Of a DNA stretch of 28,553 nt, positions 24,034 to 28,553 are shown piece after piece (within the stretch, counting starts at the first letter, position 1; every line of letters begins with the position of its first letter). Position numbers and translations under genes: made by a program. Source of the DNA: a virus. The stretch is from positions 1 through 28,553 of IMG/VR virus record IMGVR_UViG_3300042563_001252; one strand, 5' to 3'. The notes under the pieces are model-generated. The model had not been told where the DNA came from and did not search any database. It saw nothing but the letters and a program-made list of their open reading frames with translations.

Positions 24034-24926
24034 AACAGTTAATTTTATCTTTGGTATTGTTATTTGGTACAGCACAAGCAGAAACAATTCGGATAGTTGT
24101 GCCATTTGCACCTGGTGGAGCCGCTGATCAAGCCGCTCGCGTACTAGAACGAGCTTTAACTACACATACACAGAACACGTATGTAATAGAGTACCGTGCA
24201 GGAGCAGGTGGCGCCATTGGTGCCAATTATGTAGCAAAAAGCCGTGGATCTGACACTATTTTGTTAATTCACAGCCTGGCCGTGGTGGTAAACAGTCTAC
24301 AGGCCGATAGTATGTACAGTTTAACAGAGTTTGAGCCTGTTGCCACATTGGGCACAGTGCAATTGGCATTGATCACAAATCCAAAGAGCGCAGTTAATAC
24401 CATGCCAAAGTTGCTGGCCACACGAGATCCTGTGTTCTTTGGTAGCAGTGGCAACGGTGCGGCCACACATATTGCTGGAGAACTATTTAGAATCAATACT
24501 CTTGTTGACATGACTCATGTACCTTATCGAGGTGAAGCGGCCGCACTAACAGACATACTCAGCAATAATATTACTGTATTGTTTACGAGTGTTGGGGTGG
24601 CAAAGGATCAACCTGTGACAGTACTAGCAGTTACAGGTATACGGCGCAATCGTGAATTTTCGCAAGTACCTACATTGCAAGAACAAGGCATACGCGGTTT
24701 TGAAACTAGCCCAAATTGGTTAGTGTTACTGGCCAACCCAACAGCAGACCAACACACACTGGCAGTAATTAGAGCCGCACTTGGCACCGCACTTAGGGAA
24801 GATCCAGAACTATTTGGTCGAGTGGGGGTTGACATAGATCGACAGCAGTTGTATAATACACAACAGTTTATGAATTCTGAACGACAACGAGTTCAAAAGA
24901 TTTTATCCCGAATTCAAATAAAGTAG
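24030..24926 (+). CDS. Tripartite tricarboxylate transporter substrate-binding protein (TctC/Bug family), second copy
   Basis: A 298-residue binding protein closer to the cellular family than the first copy. The signal peptide ends at A15-Q16-A17. The mature protein begins with 'IRIVVPFAPGGAADQAAR' and 'EYRAGAGGAIGANYVA', the two hallmark ligand loops. Later, 'THIAGELFR' and 'HVPYRGEAAALTDILS' complete the pattern. It would be exported and feed a host permease. It is coupled to the PP-loop genes by ATGA. A perfect promoter follows its stop at once. Confidence 0.9.
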   Translation: MKQLILSLVLLFGTAQAETIRIVVPFAPGGAADQAARVLERALTTHTQNTYVIEYRAGAGGAIGANYVAKSRGSDTILLIHSLAVVVNSLQADSMYSLTEFEPVATLGTVQLALITNPKSAVNTMPKLLATRDPVFFGSSGNGAATHIAGELFRINTLVDMTHVPYRGEAAALTDILSNNITVLFTSVGVAKDQPVTVLAVTGIRRNREFSQVPTLQEQGIRGFETSPNWLVLLANPTADQHTLAVIRAALGTALREDPELFGRVGVDIDRQQLYNTQQFMNSERQRVQKILSRIQIK

Positions 24927-24955
24927 TTGACACGAAGAGATAAATAAAGTATAAT
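24927..24955 (+). promoter_or_regulatory. Perfect consensus sigma70 promoter with embedded late octamer
   Basis: TTGACA (24927-24932), 17 bp, TATAAT (24950-24955). A late octamer GATAAATA (24939-24946) lies in the spacer. The -10 box ends 7 bp before an ATG (24963), so the transcript should begin at or beside that codon. Confidence 0.9.
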
Positions 24956-24962
24956 AGAGACT

Positions 24963-25097
24963 ATGATGCAAACATTATCCTTACATTCACCAAAACAAAT
25001 GCCCCAGTTAGGCCTAACAGCCTATTGGTGCCTGTTTGCGAAGGTGAGTAATGATCGCACACCAGAGATTCGCAGGGTCCAGGGAGACACCGTGTAA
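24963..25097 (+). CDS. Possible 44-residue leader peptide (or part of a small RNA)
   Basis: A 44-codon frame begins MMQTLSLHSPKQMPQ and ends in TAA. No known domain. It is placed exactly at the predicted start of the strongest promoter in the window, so it would be translated leaderless, if at all. The transcript, about 200 nt to the terminator at 25160, could instead act as a small RNA. I give moderate weight because length alone does not establish coding. Confidence 0.4.
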   Translation: MMQTLSLHSPKQMPQLGLTAYWCLFAKVSNDRTPEIRRVQGDTV

Positions 25098-25130
25098 TTA
25101 CATAGTAACTACAACAAACCCCAGGACCCT
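25074..25130 (+). promoter_or_regulatory. Possible antiterminator stem
   Basis: AGGGTCC (25074-25080) is perfectly complementary to GGACCCT (25124-25130), and GG/CC pairs extend it after an A-A mismatch. Its 3' arm shares CCCT with the 5' arm of the terminator at 25127, so the two stems exclude each other. The 5' arm lies inside the 44-codon frame, as in attenuators. Confidence 0.5.
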
Positions 25131-25160
25131 AGGCTTAAAACACCTAGGGTTTTTTGTTTT
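25127..25160 (+). terminator. Rho-independent terminator before the 54-residue gene
   Basis: CCCTAGG and CCTAGGG form a 7-bp stem around a 9-nt loop, followed by TTTTTTGTTTT. It lies 11 bp before the next gene's ATG, which fits an attenuator or the end of a small RNA. Confidence 0.85.
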
Positions 25161-25170
25161 AAGGAATAGA

Positions 25171-25335
25171 ATGACAGATAGAAAAGAAAAACTTAGTCCC
25201 AGAGAACAGGCGTATGTGCATGAGCATACTTTAACCAAAGAACAACTACATGAGTTGATTCGAGCAAAGTTAGAGCGTGCCGAGCGTATGCGTATGCAAC
25301 CTAGGATCGAAGAACGCAAACAAATCTATACTTAA
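25171..25335 (+). CDS. Small basic hypothetical protein
   Basis: Fifty-four residues, highly charged and helical ('LTKEQLHELIRAKLERAERM'). I do not recognise it. The start at 25171 is chosen for its Shine-Dalgarno AAGGAA (25161-25166); an ATG 120 bases further upstream in frame would run through the terminator. It may be a small regulatory or nucleic-acid-binding protein, but no motif shows it. Confidence 0.7.
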   Translation: MTDRKEKLSPREQAYVHEHTLTKEQLHELIRAKLERAERMRMQPRIEERKQIYT

Positions 25336-25582
25336 CAGTATATGTAGTGTGGGGAAACGAGGTCCCTGGCGCACTCTAAACATGCCTAAACGGGCGGACA
25401 GGACACATGGAGTTCCATTTGTGGAACAATAGACTCCTGGGTAGGGTATCAACTCTATCATATCCCTTGGCGACAAGGGGTATTCAAAAACACATCGGAT
25501 GAAAAATGCGGCAAGTAGAAAGATAAACTACTGATGCGGGCTCACTGACCGGGCCGACAAGGACCAGTGTGTTTTTGAATAC
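25336..25582 (+). ncRNA. Structured non-coding stretch leading into tRNA-Ser
   Basis: No gene fits here; several strong hairpins do. GTTCCA/TGGAAC around TTTG (25412-25427) sits inside GGAGT/ACTCC. ATATCCCTTG/CAAGGGGTAT (25460-25483) is a 10-bp stem on a GCGA tetraloop. A 15-bp perfect inverted repeat, GTATTCAAAAACACA (25480-25494) and TGTGTTTTTGAATAC (25568-25582), encloses 73 nt with an inner AGTAG/CTACT stem. The last arm ends on the base before tRNA-Ser. I match it to no RNA family. Confidence 0.5.
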
Positions 25583-25672
25583 GGAAGTGTGGCTGAGCTT
25601 GGCTTAAGGCAACTGTCTTGAAAACAGACGATCTGAAAAGGTCCGTGGGTTCGAATCCTACCACTTCCGCCA
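25583..25672 (+). tRNA. tRNA-Ser(UGA)
   Basis: A 90-nt class II cloverleaf with encoded CCA. GGAAGTG pairs with CACTTCC, the anticodon stem ACTGT/ACAGA has one imperfect end pair and loop CTTGAAA (anticodon TGA), followed by a long variable arm. The 3' end is 2 nt from the convergent desaturase stop. Confidence 0.93.
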
Positions 25673-25674
25673 GA

Positions 25675-26493
25675 CTAAAAAGATCTTTTAAATTTTTGTT
25701 GAGTAATTGTGCCCCATCCTAGCTTTTCAAAAGCCCAGATGCAGTATTTACCAACATCAACTTGCCACCAGTGGTACCCAATTTTCCAATTCCCTGGATC
25801 TGTACTGTGGTTGTTGTGCCACGGCTCACCATCTAAATAAATGTAGGCCCAAATTGGTCTATTGCAAGTGCTTTTATTAACAGGGTCTGCATGACCTATG
25901 CTGTTAATTAATCGTTGTTTAAAACTGTATCCACCCAATACAGCAATCCAAAAACTCAACAAAGATAAACTAGGATCGATTATACACATTGCAATCCATA
26001 ACGCAATGTTTATGTGATAGTGGTAATCAAAGAAAAACAAGTGATCTTTATCTTTACCTAAATCTTTGATATATTCTGGACTATACGAAACTTTAGTTTG
26101 AAGTCTAGGATAAAATATTATTTTCCATCTAGGCATGTAATATGGACTATGTGGATCGTTGGGAGTATCTTCTAGATGGTGATGTTTTCTATGTGTCATT
26201 ACCCATGATAACGAAGTAGTAAACAATCCAATGGTATGCATAAACAATCCATATATGTTGAGCCATCTTACTGGTTTCCAGGACTTGTGACTCCAACACC
26301 GGTGTACAAACAAAGAAACGTGTAAGCCACCTGTCGCCACAATTGCATACAAAAACAGTATGTCAATCCAGTTAAAATGTGTAATGCACCAGTATACGGT
26401 CCATATAGGAAATAACACACATGTTAGTAAAAATACTTCATGGTCTATTTTCCCTCGCTTTTGGTATCTCTTATTAAGTTCTGCAGGTATCAT
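25675..26493 (-). CDS. Membrane fatty-acid desaturase, copy 2, with a degenerate third His box
   Basis: The 272-residue protein belongs to the acyl desaturase family, which inserts double bonds using a di-iron centre. His boxes are H64-RCWS-H69, H101-RKH-H105 and H226-NN-H229-S230. Family members have H-x2-H-H at the third box, so one ligand is replaced by Ser. Hydrophobic segments near 20-40, 45-62, 80-97 and 160-190 fit the membrane topology. It ends 2 nt from the convergent tRNA-Ser and is transcribed with copy 1, whose stop lies just before its start. It is rather AT-rich compared with the virion genes. Confidence 0.85.
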   Translation of the reverse strand: MIPAELNKRYQKRGKIDHEVFLLTCVLFPIWTVYWCITHFNWIDILFLYAIVATGGLHVSLFVHRCWSHKSWKPVRWLNIYGLFMHTIGLFTTSLSWVMTHRKHHHLEDTPNDPHSPYYMPRWKIIFYPRLQTKVSYSPEYIKDLGKDKDHLFFFDYHYHINIALWIAMCIIDPSLSLLSFWIAVLGGYSFKQRLINSIGHADPVNKSTCNRPIWAYIYLDGEPWHNNHSTDPGNWKIGYHWWQVDVGKYCIWAFEKLGWGTITQQKFKRSF

Positions 26494-26495
26494 AA

Positions 26496-27308
26496 TTAAT
26501 CTCTTTCAAATGATCGTATTTTACCCCAACCCAACCAAACACATAATTGTATAAACCTCGCTCCTAGGTCTATCTCATACCATTTGTGCCCGAATCTCCA
26601 ATTTGTGGGGTCAAGATGATGATTTCTATGCCATGGCTCACCGTGTAGGTATAGCCAGGCATAGAAAATACTATTAGTTGATTCTTTAGTAGATGAATCG
26701 TTATGTCCGAGTACATTAAATGATTTATTTTTAAACATGTGAAACCCAATGATACCTAACCATAGTATTAACCAATTTATATTTATAATAGCTAACAATG
26801 TCCATAAGCTGACATTTATAACCCAATAGTAATTAGAAAACCACATGTGTATTGGATCTTTAATTAGGTCTTTAGAATATATTCCAATATCCTTGGGAAA
26901 ATCCATGTCGTATACAGCAGTTGCCACATAAAATTTACCCTTATAGTAAGGGCTGTGTGGATCTTTTTCAGTATCTGAAAATCTATGATGTTTCCGATGA
27001 ACCGCGGCCCATGCTAAAGTCTTGCCAGTACAACCGATATTATGAATAATTAAAGCACATATATTTAACCATTTGTTTGGCACCCAGGCTCGATGACACC
27101 AGGCTCGATGCATAAATGTAGTTGTGTTTATACCAAGAAGGTAAGCAAAAAAAATAAAAATATATAAATGTGTAGGATTAAAATCTATACACATGTTGTA
27201 AATCCATATCAATGTAAAGATTGGAAGTCCGTAAGTTGTTGCCCAAACTAAACCCCATTCAATAGTATGGCGTAATACTTTATTCTTTTTCAATGGTTGT
27301 GGCAGCAT
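26496..27308 (-). CDS. Membrane fatty-acid desaturase, copy 1
   Basis: A 270-residue paralogue with all three His boxes complete: H67-RAWC-H72, H104-RKH-H108 and H227-RNH-H231. It should desaturate acyl chains of host membrane lipids. Lipid desaturases are known cargo of some cyanophages. Four membrane segments are visible (about 16-40, 46-65, 80-100, 160-190). The ATG is 6 nt after a late octamer on the minus strand, so the pair is a late operon running against the RNA genes on both sides. Confidence 0.9.
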   Translation of the reverse strand: MLPQPLKKNKVLRHTIEWGLVWATTYGLPIFTLIWIYNMCIDFNPTHLYIFIFFAYLLGINTTTFMHRAWCHRAWVPNKWLNICALIIHNIGCTGKTLAWAAVHRKHHRFSDTEKDPHSPYYKGKFYVATAVYDMDFPKDIGIYSKDLIKDPIHMWFSNYYWVINVSLWTLLAIININWLILWLGIIGFHMFKNKSFNVLGHNDSSTKESTNSIFYAWLYLHGEPWHRNHHLDPTNWRFGHKWYEIDLGARFIQLCVWLGWGKIRSFERD

Positions 27309-27314
27309 TTTTAA

Positions 27315-27322
27315 TATTTATG
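27315..27322 (-). promoter_or_regulatory. T4-type late promoter octamer for the desaturase operon
   Basis: On the minus strand the sequence reads CATAAATA followed by TTAAAA and the ATG at 27308. The 6-nt gap again predicts a leaderless message. A second minus-strand CATAAATA lies at 27425-27432, between two tRNA genes. Confidence 0.65.
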
Positions 27323-27347
27323 TTGGGTTTGGTGGTAGAAATTAATT

Positions 27348-27423
27348 GGCAACTTAGCTCAGTAGGTAGAGTAATGGATTGAAAATCCGTGTGTCACTAG
27401 TTCGATTCTAGTAGTTGCTACCA
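27348..27423 (+). tRNA. tRNA-Phe(GAA)
   Basis: A 76-nt cloverleaf with encoded CCA. GGCAACT pairs with AGTTGCT (first pair G-T), the anticodon loop is TTGAAAA and the T-arm ACTAG-TTCGATT-CTAGT. No clear promoter is seen between it and the desaturase start. Confidence 0.92.
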
Positions 27424-27431
27424 GTATTTAT

Positions 27432-27514
27432 GCCCCGGTGGCGCAATATACCGGGTAGACGCATCTGTTCAAGAGACAGACTAGTTGCGGGTTCGAACCC
27501 CGTCCGGGGCACCA
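27432..27514 (+). tRNA. tRNA-Leu-like, anomalous anticodon arm (CAA or AAG)
   Basis: The acceptor GCCCCGG/CCGGGGC, the D-arm context 'GTGGCGC...GGTAGACGC' and the T-arm GCGGG-TTCGAAC-CCCGT look like tRNA-Leu, with encoded CCA. The perfect anticodon stem TCTGT/ACAGA leaves the loop TCAAGAG, giving anticodon AAG with C at position 33 instead of U. A 9-nt loop TTCAAGAGA on a 4-bp stem would give CAA with a normal U33. The variable region is only 6 nt, unlike class II tRNA-Leu, and the D-loop is unusually long. Confidence 0.75.
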
Positions 27515-27535
27515 GATTGCAAACAAAAGTATTAC

Positions 27536-27564
27536 TTGCTCATTAAAGGAATCATTGCTATACT
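27536..27564 (+). promoter_or_regulatory. Extended -10 sigma70 promoter P1 of the RNA operon
   Basis: TTGCTC (27536-27541), 17 bp, TATACT (27559-27564), preceded by TGC. The predicted start is near 27571, where the transcript would open with GTTAA-GAAA-TTAAC, a hairpin on a GAAA tetraloop. Confidence 0.8.
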
Positions 27565-27678
27565 AGAGGCAAGTTAAGAAATTAACTGAACCTGGTGTAG
27601 CACAAACGCAACAGTTGAAAATAACAGTTGTCCAGAAATGGTAAAGGTGCTATACTAGAGTTAAGTTAAGAAATTAAC
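27556..27678 (+). repeat. Two near-identical promoter/5'-end modules
   Basis: A 31-bp module (extended -10 box, start site and 5' hairpin) occurs at 27556-27586 and 27648-27678. It is identical except for the two bases after TGCTATACTAGAG. The period is 92 bp. Both transcripts would therefore begin with the same hairpin. Confidence 0.85.
27628..27656 (+). promoter_or_regulatory. Extended -10 sigma70 promoter P2 of the RNA operon
   Basis: TTGTCC (27628-27633), 17 bp, TATACT (27651-27656), preceded by TGC as in P1. The tandem arrangement resembles P1/P2 of bacterial ribosomal RNA operons. Confidence 0.8.
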
Positions 27679-27679
27679 A

Positions 27680-27697
27680 CAGTTCTTTAAAAATTTA
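27680..27697 (+). promoter_or_regulatory. boxA-like antitermination leader
   Basis: CAGTTCTTTAAAAATTTA closely resembles the boxA region (TGCTCTTTAACA in E. coli) that precedes 16S rRNA genes and recruits the Nus factors. It stands just after P2, in the position boxA has in rrn leaders. Confidence 0.5.
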
Positions 27698-27733
27698 ATT
27701 TTCATATAGGTCTTGATCTAGTATTGAGATACT

Positions 27734-28137
27734 ATATGCAAACGCATTGGGTTACCAAGCCAGTAGGTGACCTAGTTAGTGATATACCAGTTGACGGACT
27801 GGCACTGCTAGGTCACACGAAAGACGGGCGTATCAGTGATGTAAATCACGAGTTACGGTAGTCACGCTGGAACAACTTGGCCTGTAATGTGATTGATAGA
27901 CAAGTCCGTGGACGGCACGGTAGGGCAGGTTCAAAACTGTTGTTTCTATCACTCATCCCTGTGTGTTTTCATATAGTGAGTATTGCTCGGGTCGTCTATC
28001 GGCGAGGACGCTGCCCTTTCAAGGCGGAAAGAGGGGTTCGATTCCCCTTCCGAGTACCATATGAAAACACATTACCTATTAGTAGCGGCGTACCCGTGGG
28101 GCTAGTAGGAGTCTTGCAAGCTAGTGTGTTTTAATAT
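27734..28137 (+). repeat. Alternating complementary 13-mers (left, right, left, right) around the RNAs
   Basis: Left arms ATATGCAAACGCA (27734-27746) and ATATGAAAACACA (28059-28071) alternate with right arms TGTGTTTTCATAT (27962-27974) and TGTGTTTTAATAT (28125-28137). The pair around tRNA-Glu is perfect over 13 bp; the first pair has one mismatch and one G-T, and the last has one mismatch. Each arm could therefore close a loop on either side: the leader RNA, the tRNA-Glu precursor, or the element at 28072-28124. Confidence 0.75.
27985..28059 (+). tRNA. tRNA-Glu(UUC)
   Basis: A 75-nt cloverleaf with encoded CCA. GCTCGGG pairs with TCCGAGT (two G-T), the anticodon arm CTGCC-CTTTCAA-GGCGG has anticodon TTC, and the T-arm is AGGGG-TTCGATT-CCCCT. 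The final A of CCA is also the first base of the complementary repeat at 28059-28071. Confidence 0.9.
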
Positions 28138-28146
28138 GGTAGTTTT
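28060..28146 (+). ncRNA. tRNA-sized structured element between tRNA-Glu and tRNA-Tyr
   Basis: AAAACACA and TGTGTTTT close a 53-nt interior. In it, CCTATTAG pairs with CTAGTAGG (8 bp, one G-T), with CCC/GGG inside, followed by the palindrome CTTGCAAG. It shares its ends, AAAACACAT and AGTGTGTTTT, with the element before tRNA-Ser at 25480-25582. It has no tRNA T-loop or CCA. Confidence 0.5.
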
Positions 28147-28232
28147 GGAGAACGAGAAGCATTGGCGACTTCAGGTGACTGTAAATCATCCACCTAACGG
28201 TATACGGGGTTCGATTCCCTGGTTCTCCACCA
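28147..28232 (+). tRNA. tRNA-Tyr(GUA)
   Basis: An 86-nt class II cloverleaf with encoded CCA. GGAGAAC pairs with GTTCTCC, the anticodon arm GGTGA-CTGTAAA-TCATC has anticodon GTA, then a variable arm and a CGGGG-TTCGATT-CCCTG T-arm. Confidence 0.92.
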
Positions 28233-28379
28233 AAGCAGAGGATAAGTTACATTATCCAGTATGAGCCACTAAGGTAGGTACCTAATCCTTAGGGCAAGCA
28301 ATAGTACAAAAATGCAATGTAACAGGTGAACGGTGATCCGTTTCATGGGGAGACCTCAAAAATGACCTCCACCAAATTT
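28233..28379 (+). ncRNA. Structured element between tRNA-Tyr and tRNA-Asp
   Basis: GTTACATT (28246-28253) and AATGTAAC (28316-28323) enclose CTAAGG/CCTTAG, whose loop holds the palindrome AGGTACCT. A competing hairpin GGATAA-GTTACA-TTATCC (28240-28257) uses the same left arm. Then AACGG-TGAT-CCGTT and GGAG/CTCC stems follow. A CTCCACCA near 28367 looks like a tRNA end, but no matching acceptor or T-arm exists. Confidence 0.45.
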
Positions 28380-28455
28380 GGTCCTAAAGTGTTCATGGAC
28401 GCACGACGGCTTGTCACGCCGTAAGAGTGGGGATCGTTACCCCCTAGGACCGCCA
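28380..28455 (+). tRNA. tRNA-Asp(GUC)
   Basis: A 76-nt cloverleaf with encoded CCA. GGTCCTA pairs with TAGGACC, and the anticodon arm ACGGC-TTGTCAC-GCCGT has anticodon GTC. The T-loop reads ATCGTTA rather than TTCGAAT, so the first T-loop base, normally ribothymidine, is A. Confidence 0.9.
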
Positions 28456-28461
28456 AGTTTT

Positions 28462-28526
28462 GAGAGCCACATCGCCTGGATACTTCCTTCGGTAACGAAG
28501 CACTAGGTCCTGCAACCGTGGCTCTC
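28462..28526 (+). ncRNA. tRNA-sized structured element after tRNA-Asp
   Basis: A perfect 9-bp stem GAGAGCCAC / GTGGCTCTC encloses 47 nt with an inner CTTC/GAAG hairpin. It has no tRNA T-loop or CCA. It is followed by CCGCT-TGGTT-AGCGG, cut by the window end, which may begin another unit. Confidence 0.5.
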
Positions 28527-28553
28527 CCCTAACGTTCCGCTTGGTTAGCGGAT

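Larger units (their letters stand above)
27515..27984 (+). ncRNA. Promoter-leader and structured RNA region before tRNA-Glu
   Basis: This 470-nt gap has no convincing gene. It holds duplicated promoters, a boxA-like leader and a series of stems. TAGTAT/ATACTA is at 27719-27734. GTGACCTAG/CTAGGTCAC (27767-27775 with 27808-27816) contains CCAGT/ACTGG. GTGAT/ATCAC on GTAA lies near 27836-27849. A 58-nt element, 27894-27951, is closed by TGATAGA/TCTATCA with a T-arm-like GCAGGTTCAAAACTGT. I do not recognise an RNA family. Confidence 0.5.

Noticed and set aside
25051-25170. Upstream in-frame start of the 54-residue gene
   Set aside because: It would translate through the terminator stem; the ATG at 25171 has a good Shine-Dalgarno.
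25495-25567. Hammerhead ribozyme suggested by CTGATG
   Set aside because: The GAAA box and the cleavage triplet are not in the required arrangement around a stem II.
27877-28134. An 85-codon open frame in the RNA operon
   Set aside because: It runs straight through tRNA-Glu and the complementary repeats, has no ribosome binding site and shows no protein-like composition.
28324-28375. Possible tRNA ending in CTCCACCA
   Set aside because: No complementary acceptor strand lies 70-95 nt upstream and no T-arm precedes it.
27432-28553. CRISPR-like array from the repeated 13-mers
   Set aside because: The repeats alternate in orientation, the intervals contain tRNAs of unequal length, and no cas gene is present.

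Overview
The window is part of the genome of a T4-like myovirus (contractile-tailed phage). This rests on recognisable homologues of T4 gp19/gp54 (tail tube), gp4 (head completion), gp16 and gp17 (terminase), gp32 (single-strand DNA binding), UvsX and UvsY. T4-type late promoter octamers (NATAAATA) also stand directly before many genes. The host is probably a Gram-negative proteobacterium, because middle/early promoters follow the sigma70 pattern with 17-bp spacers. Two tricarboxylate-type (TctC/Bug) binding proteins and an rRNA-leader-like boxA hint at a betaproteobacterium. The host assignment is inference.

Layout: 80-2517 holds tail-tube-like, unknown and head-completion genes. 2576-4334 is an accessory pair, a secreted TctC-like binding protein and an alpha/beta hydrolase, separated by a strong terminator. 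4342-9140 has the small terminase and a run of unknown, probably virion-associated proteins, including a 941-residue protein with AT-hook-like and Cys-rich segments. An HNH endonuclease lies on the opposite strand (9129-9656), directly beside the large terminase (9669-11237). Next come a 2OG-Fe(II) oxygenase-like gene and an unknown protein. 13299-18361 is the replication/recombination block: gp32, an unknown gene with a terminator inside its 5' end, a radical SAM enzyme, UvsX, UvsY and small genes. 18358-19862 encodes a methyltransferase and a nucleotidyltransferase-cupin fusion. After an unknown 460-residue protein, a consensus sigma70 promoter starts a unit of tRNA-Met, a membrane protein, tRNA-Arg, two tandem PP-loop enzymes and a second TctC-like protein.

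The right end is RNA-rich. A perfect-consensus promoter precedes a 44-codon reading frame, an antiterminator/terminator-like pair and a 54-residue gene. Then come a structured non-coding stretch and tRNA-Ser. Two tandem fatty-acid desaturase genes run on the minus strand from a late promoter. Beyond them lie tRNA-Phe and an aberrant tRNA-Leu. Duplicated extended -10 promoters and a boxA-like leader then begin an RNA operon in which tRNA-Glu, -Tyr and -Asp alternate with tRNA-sized, self-complementary elements that match no RNA I recognise.

The best candidate for an undescribed system is this RNA operon (27536 to the window end). It copies the architecture of a ribosomal RNA operon: tandem promoters, boxA, and long inverted repeats enclosing each RNA. 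The likely metabolic cargo is two binding proteins, a hydrolase, two desaturases, a radical SAM enzyme, a methyltransferase and the nucleotidyltransferase-cupin.
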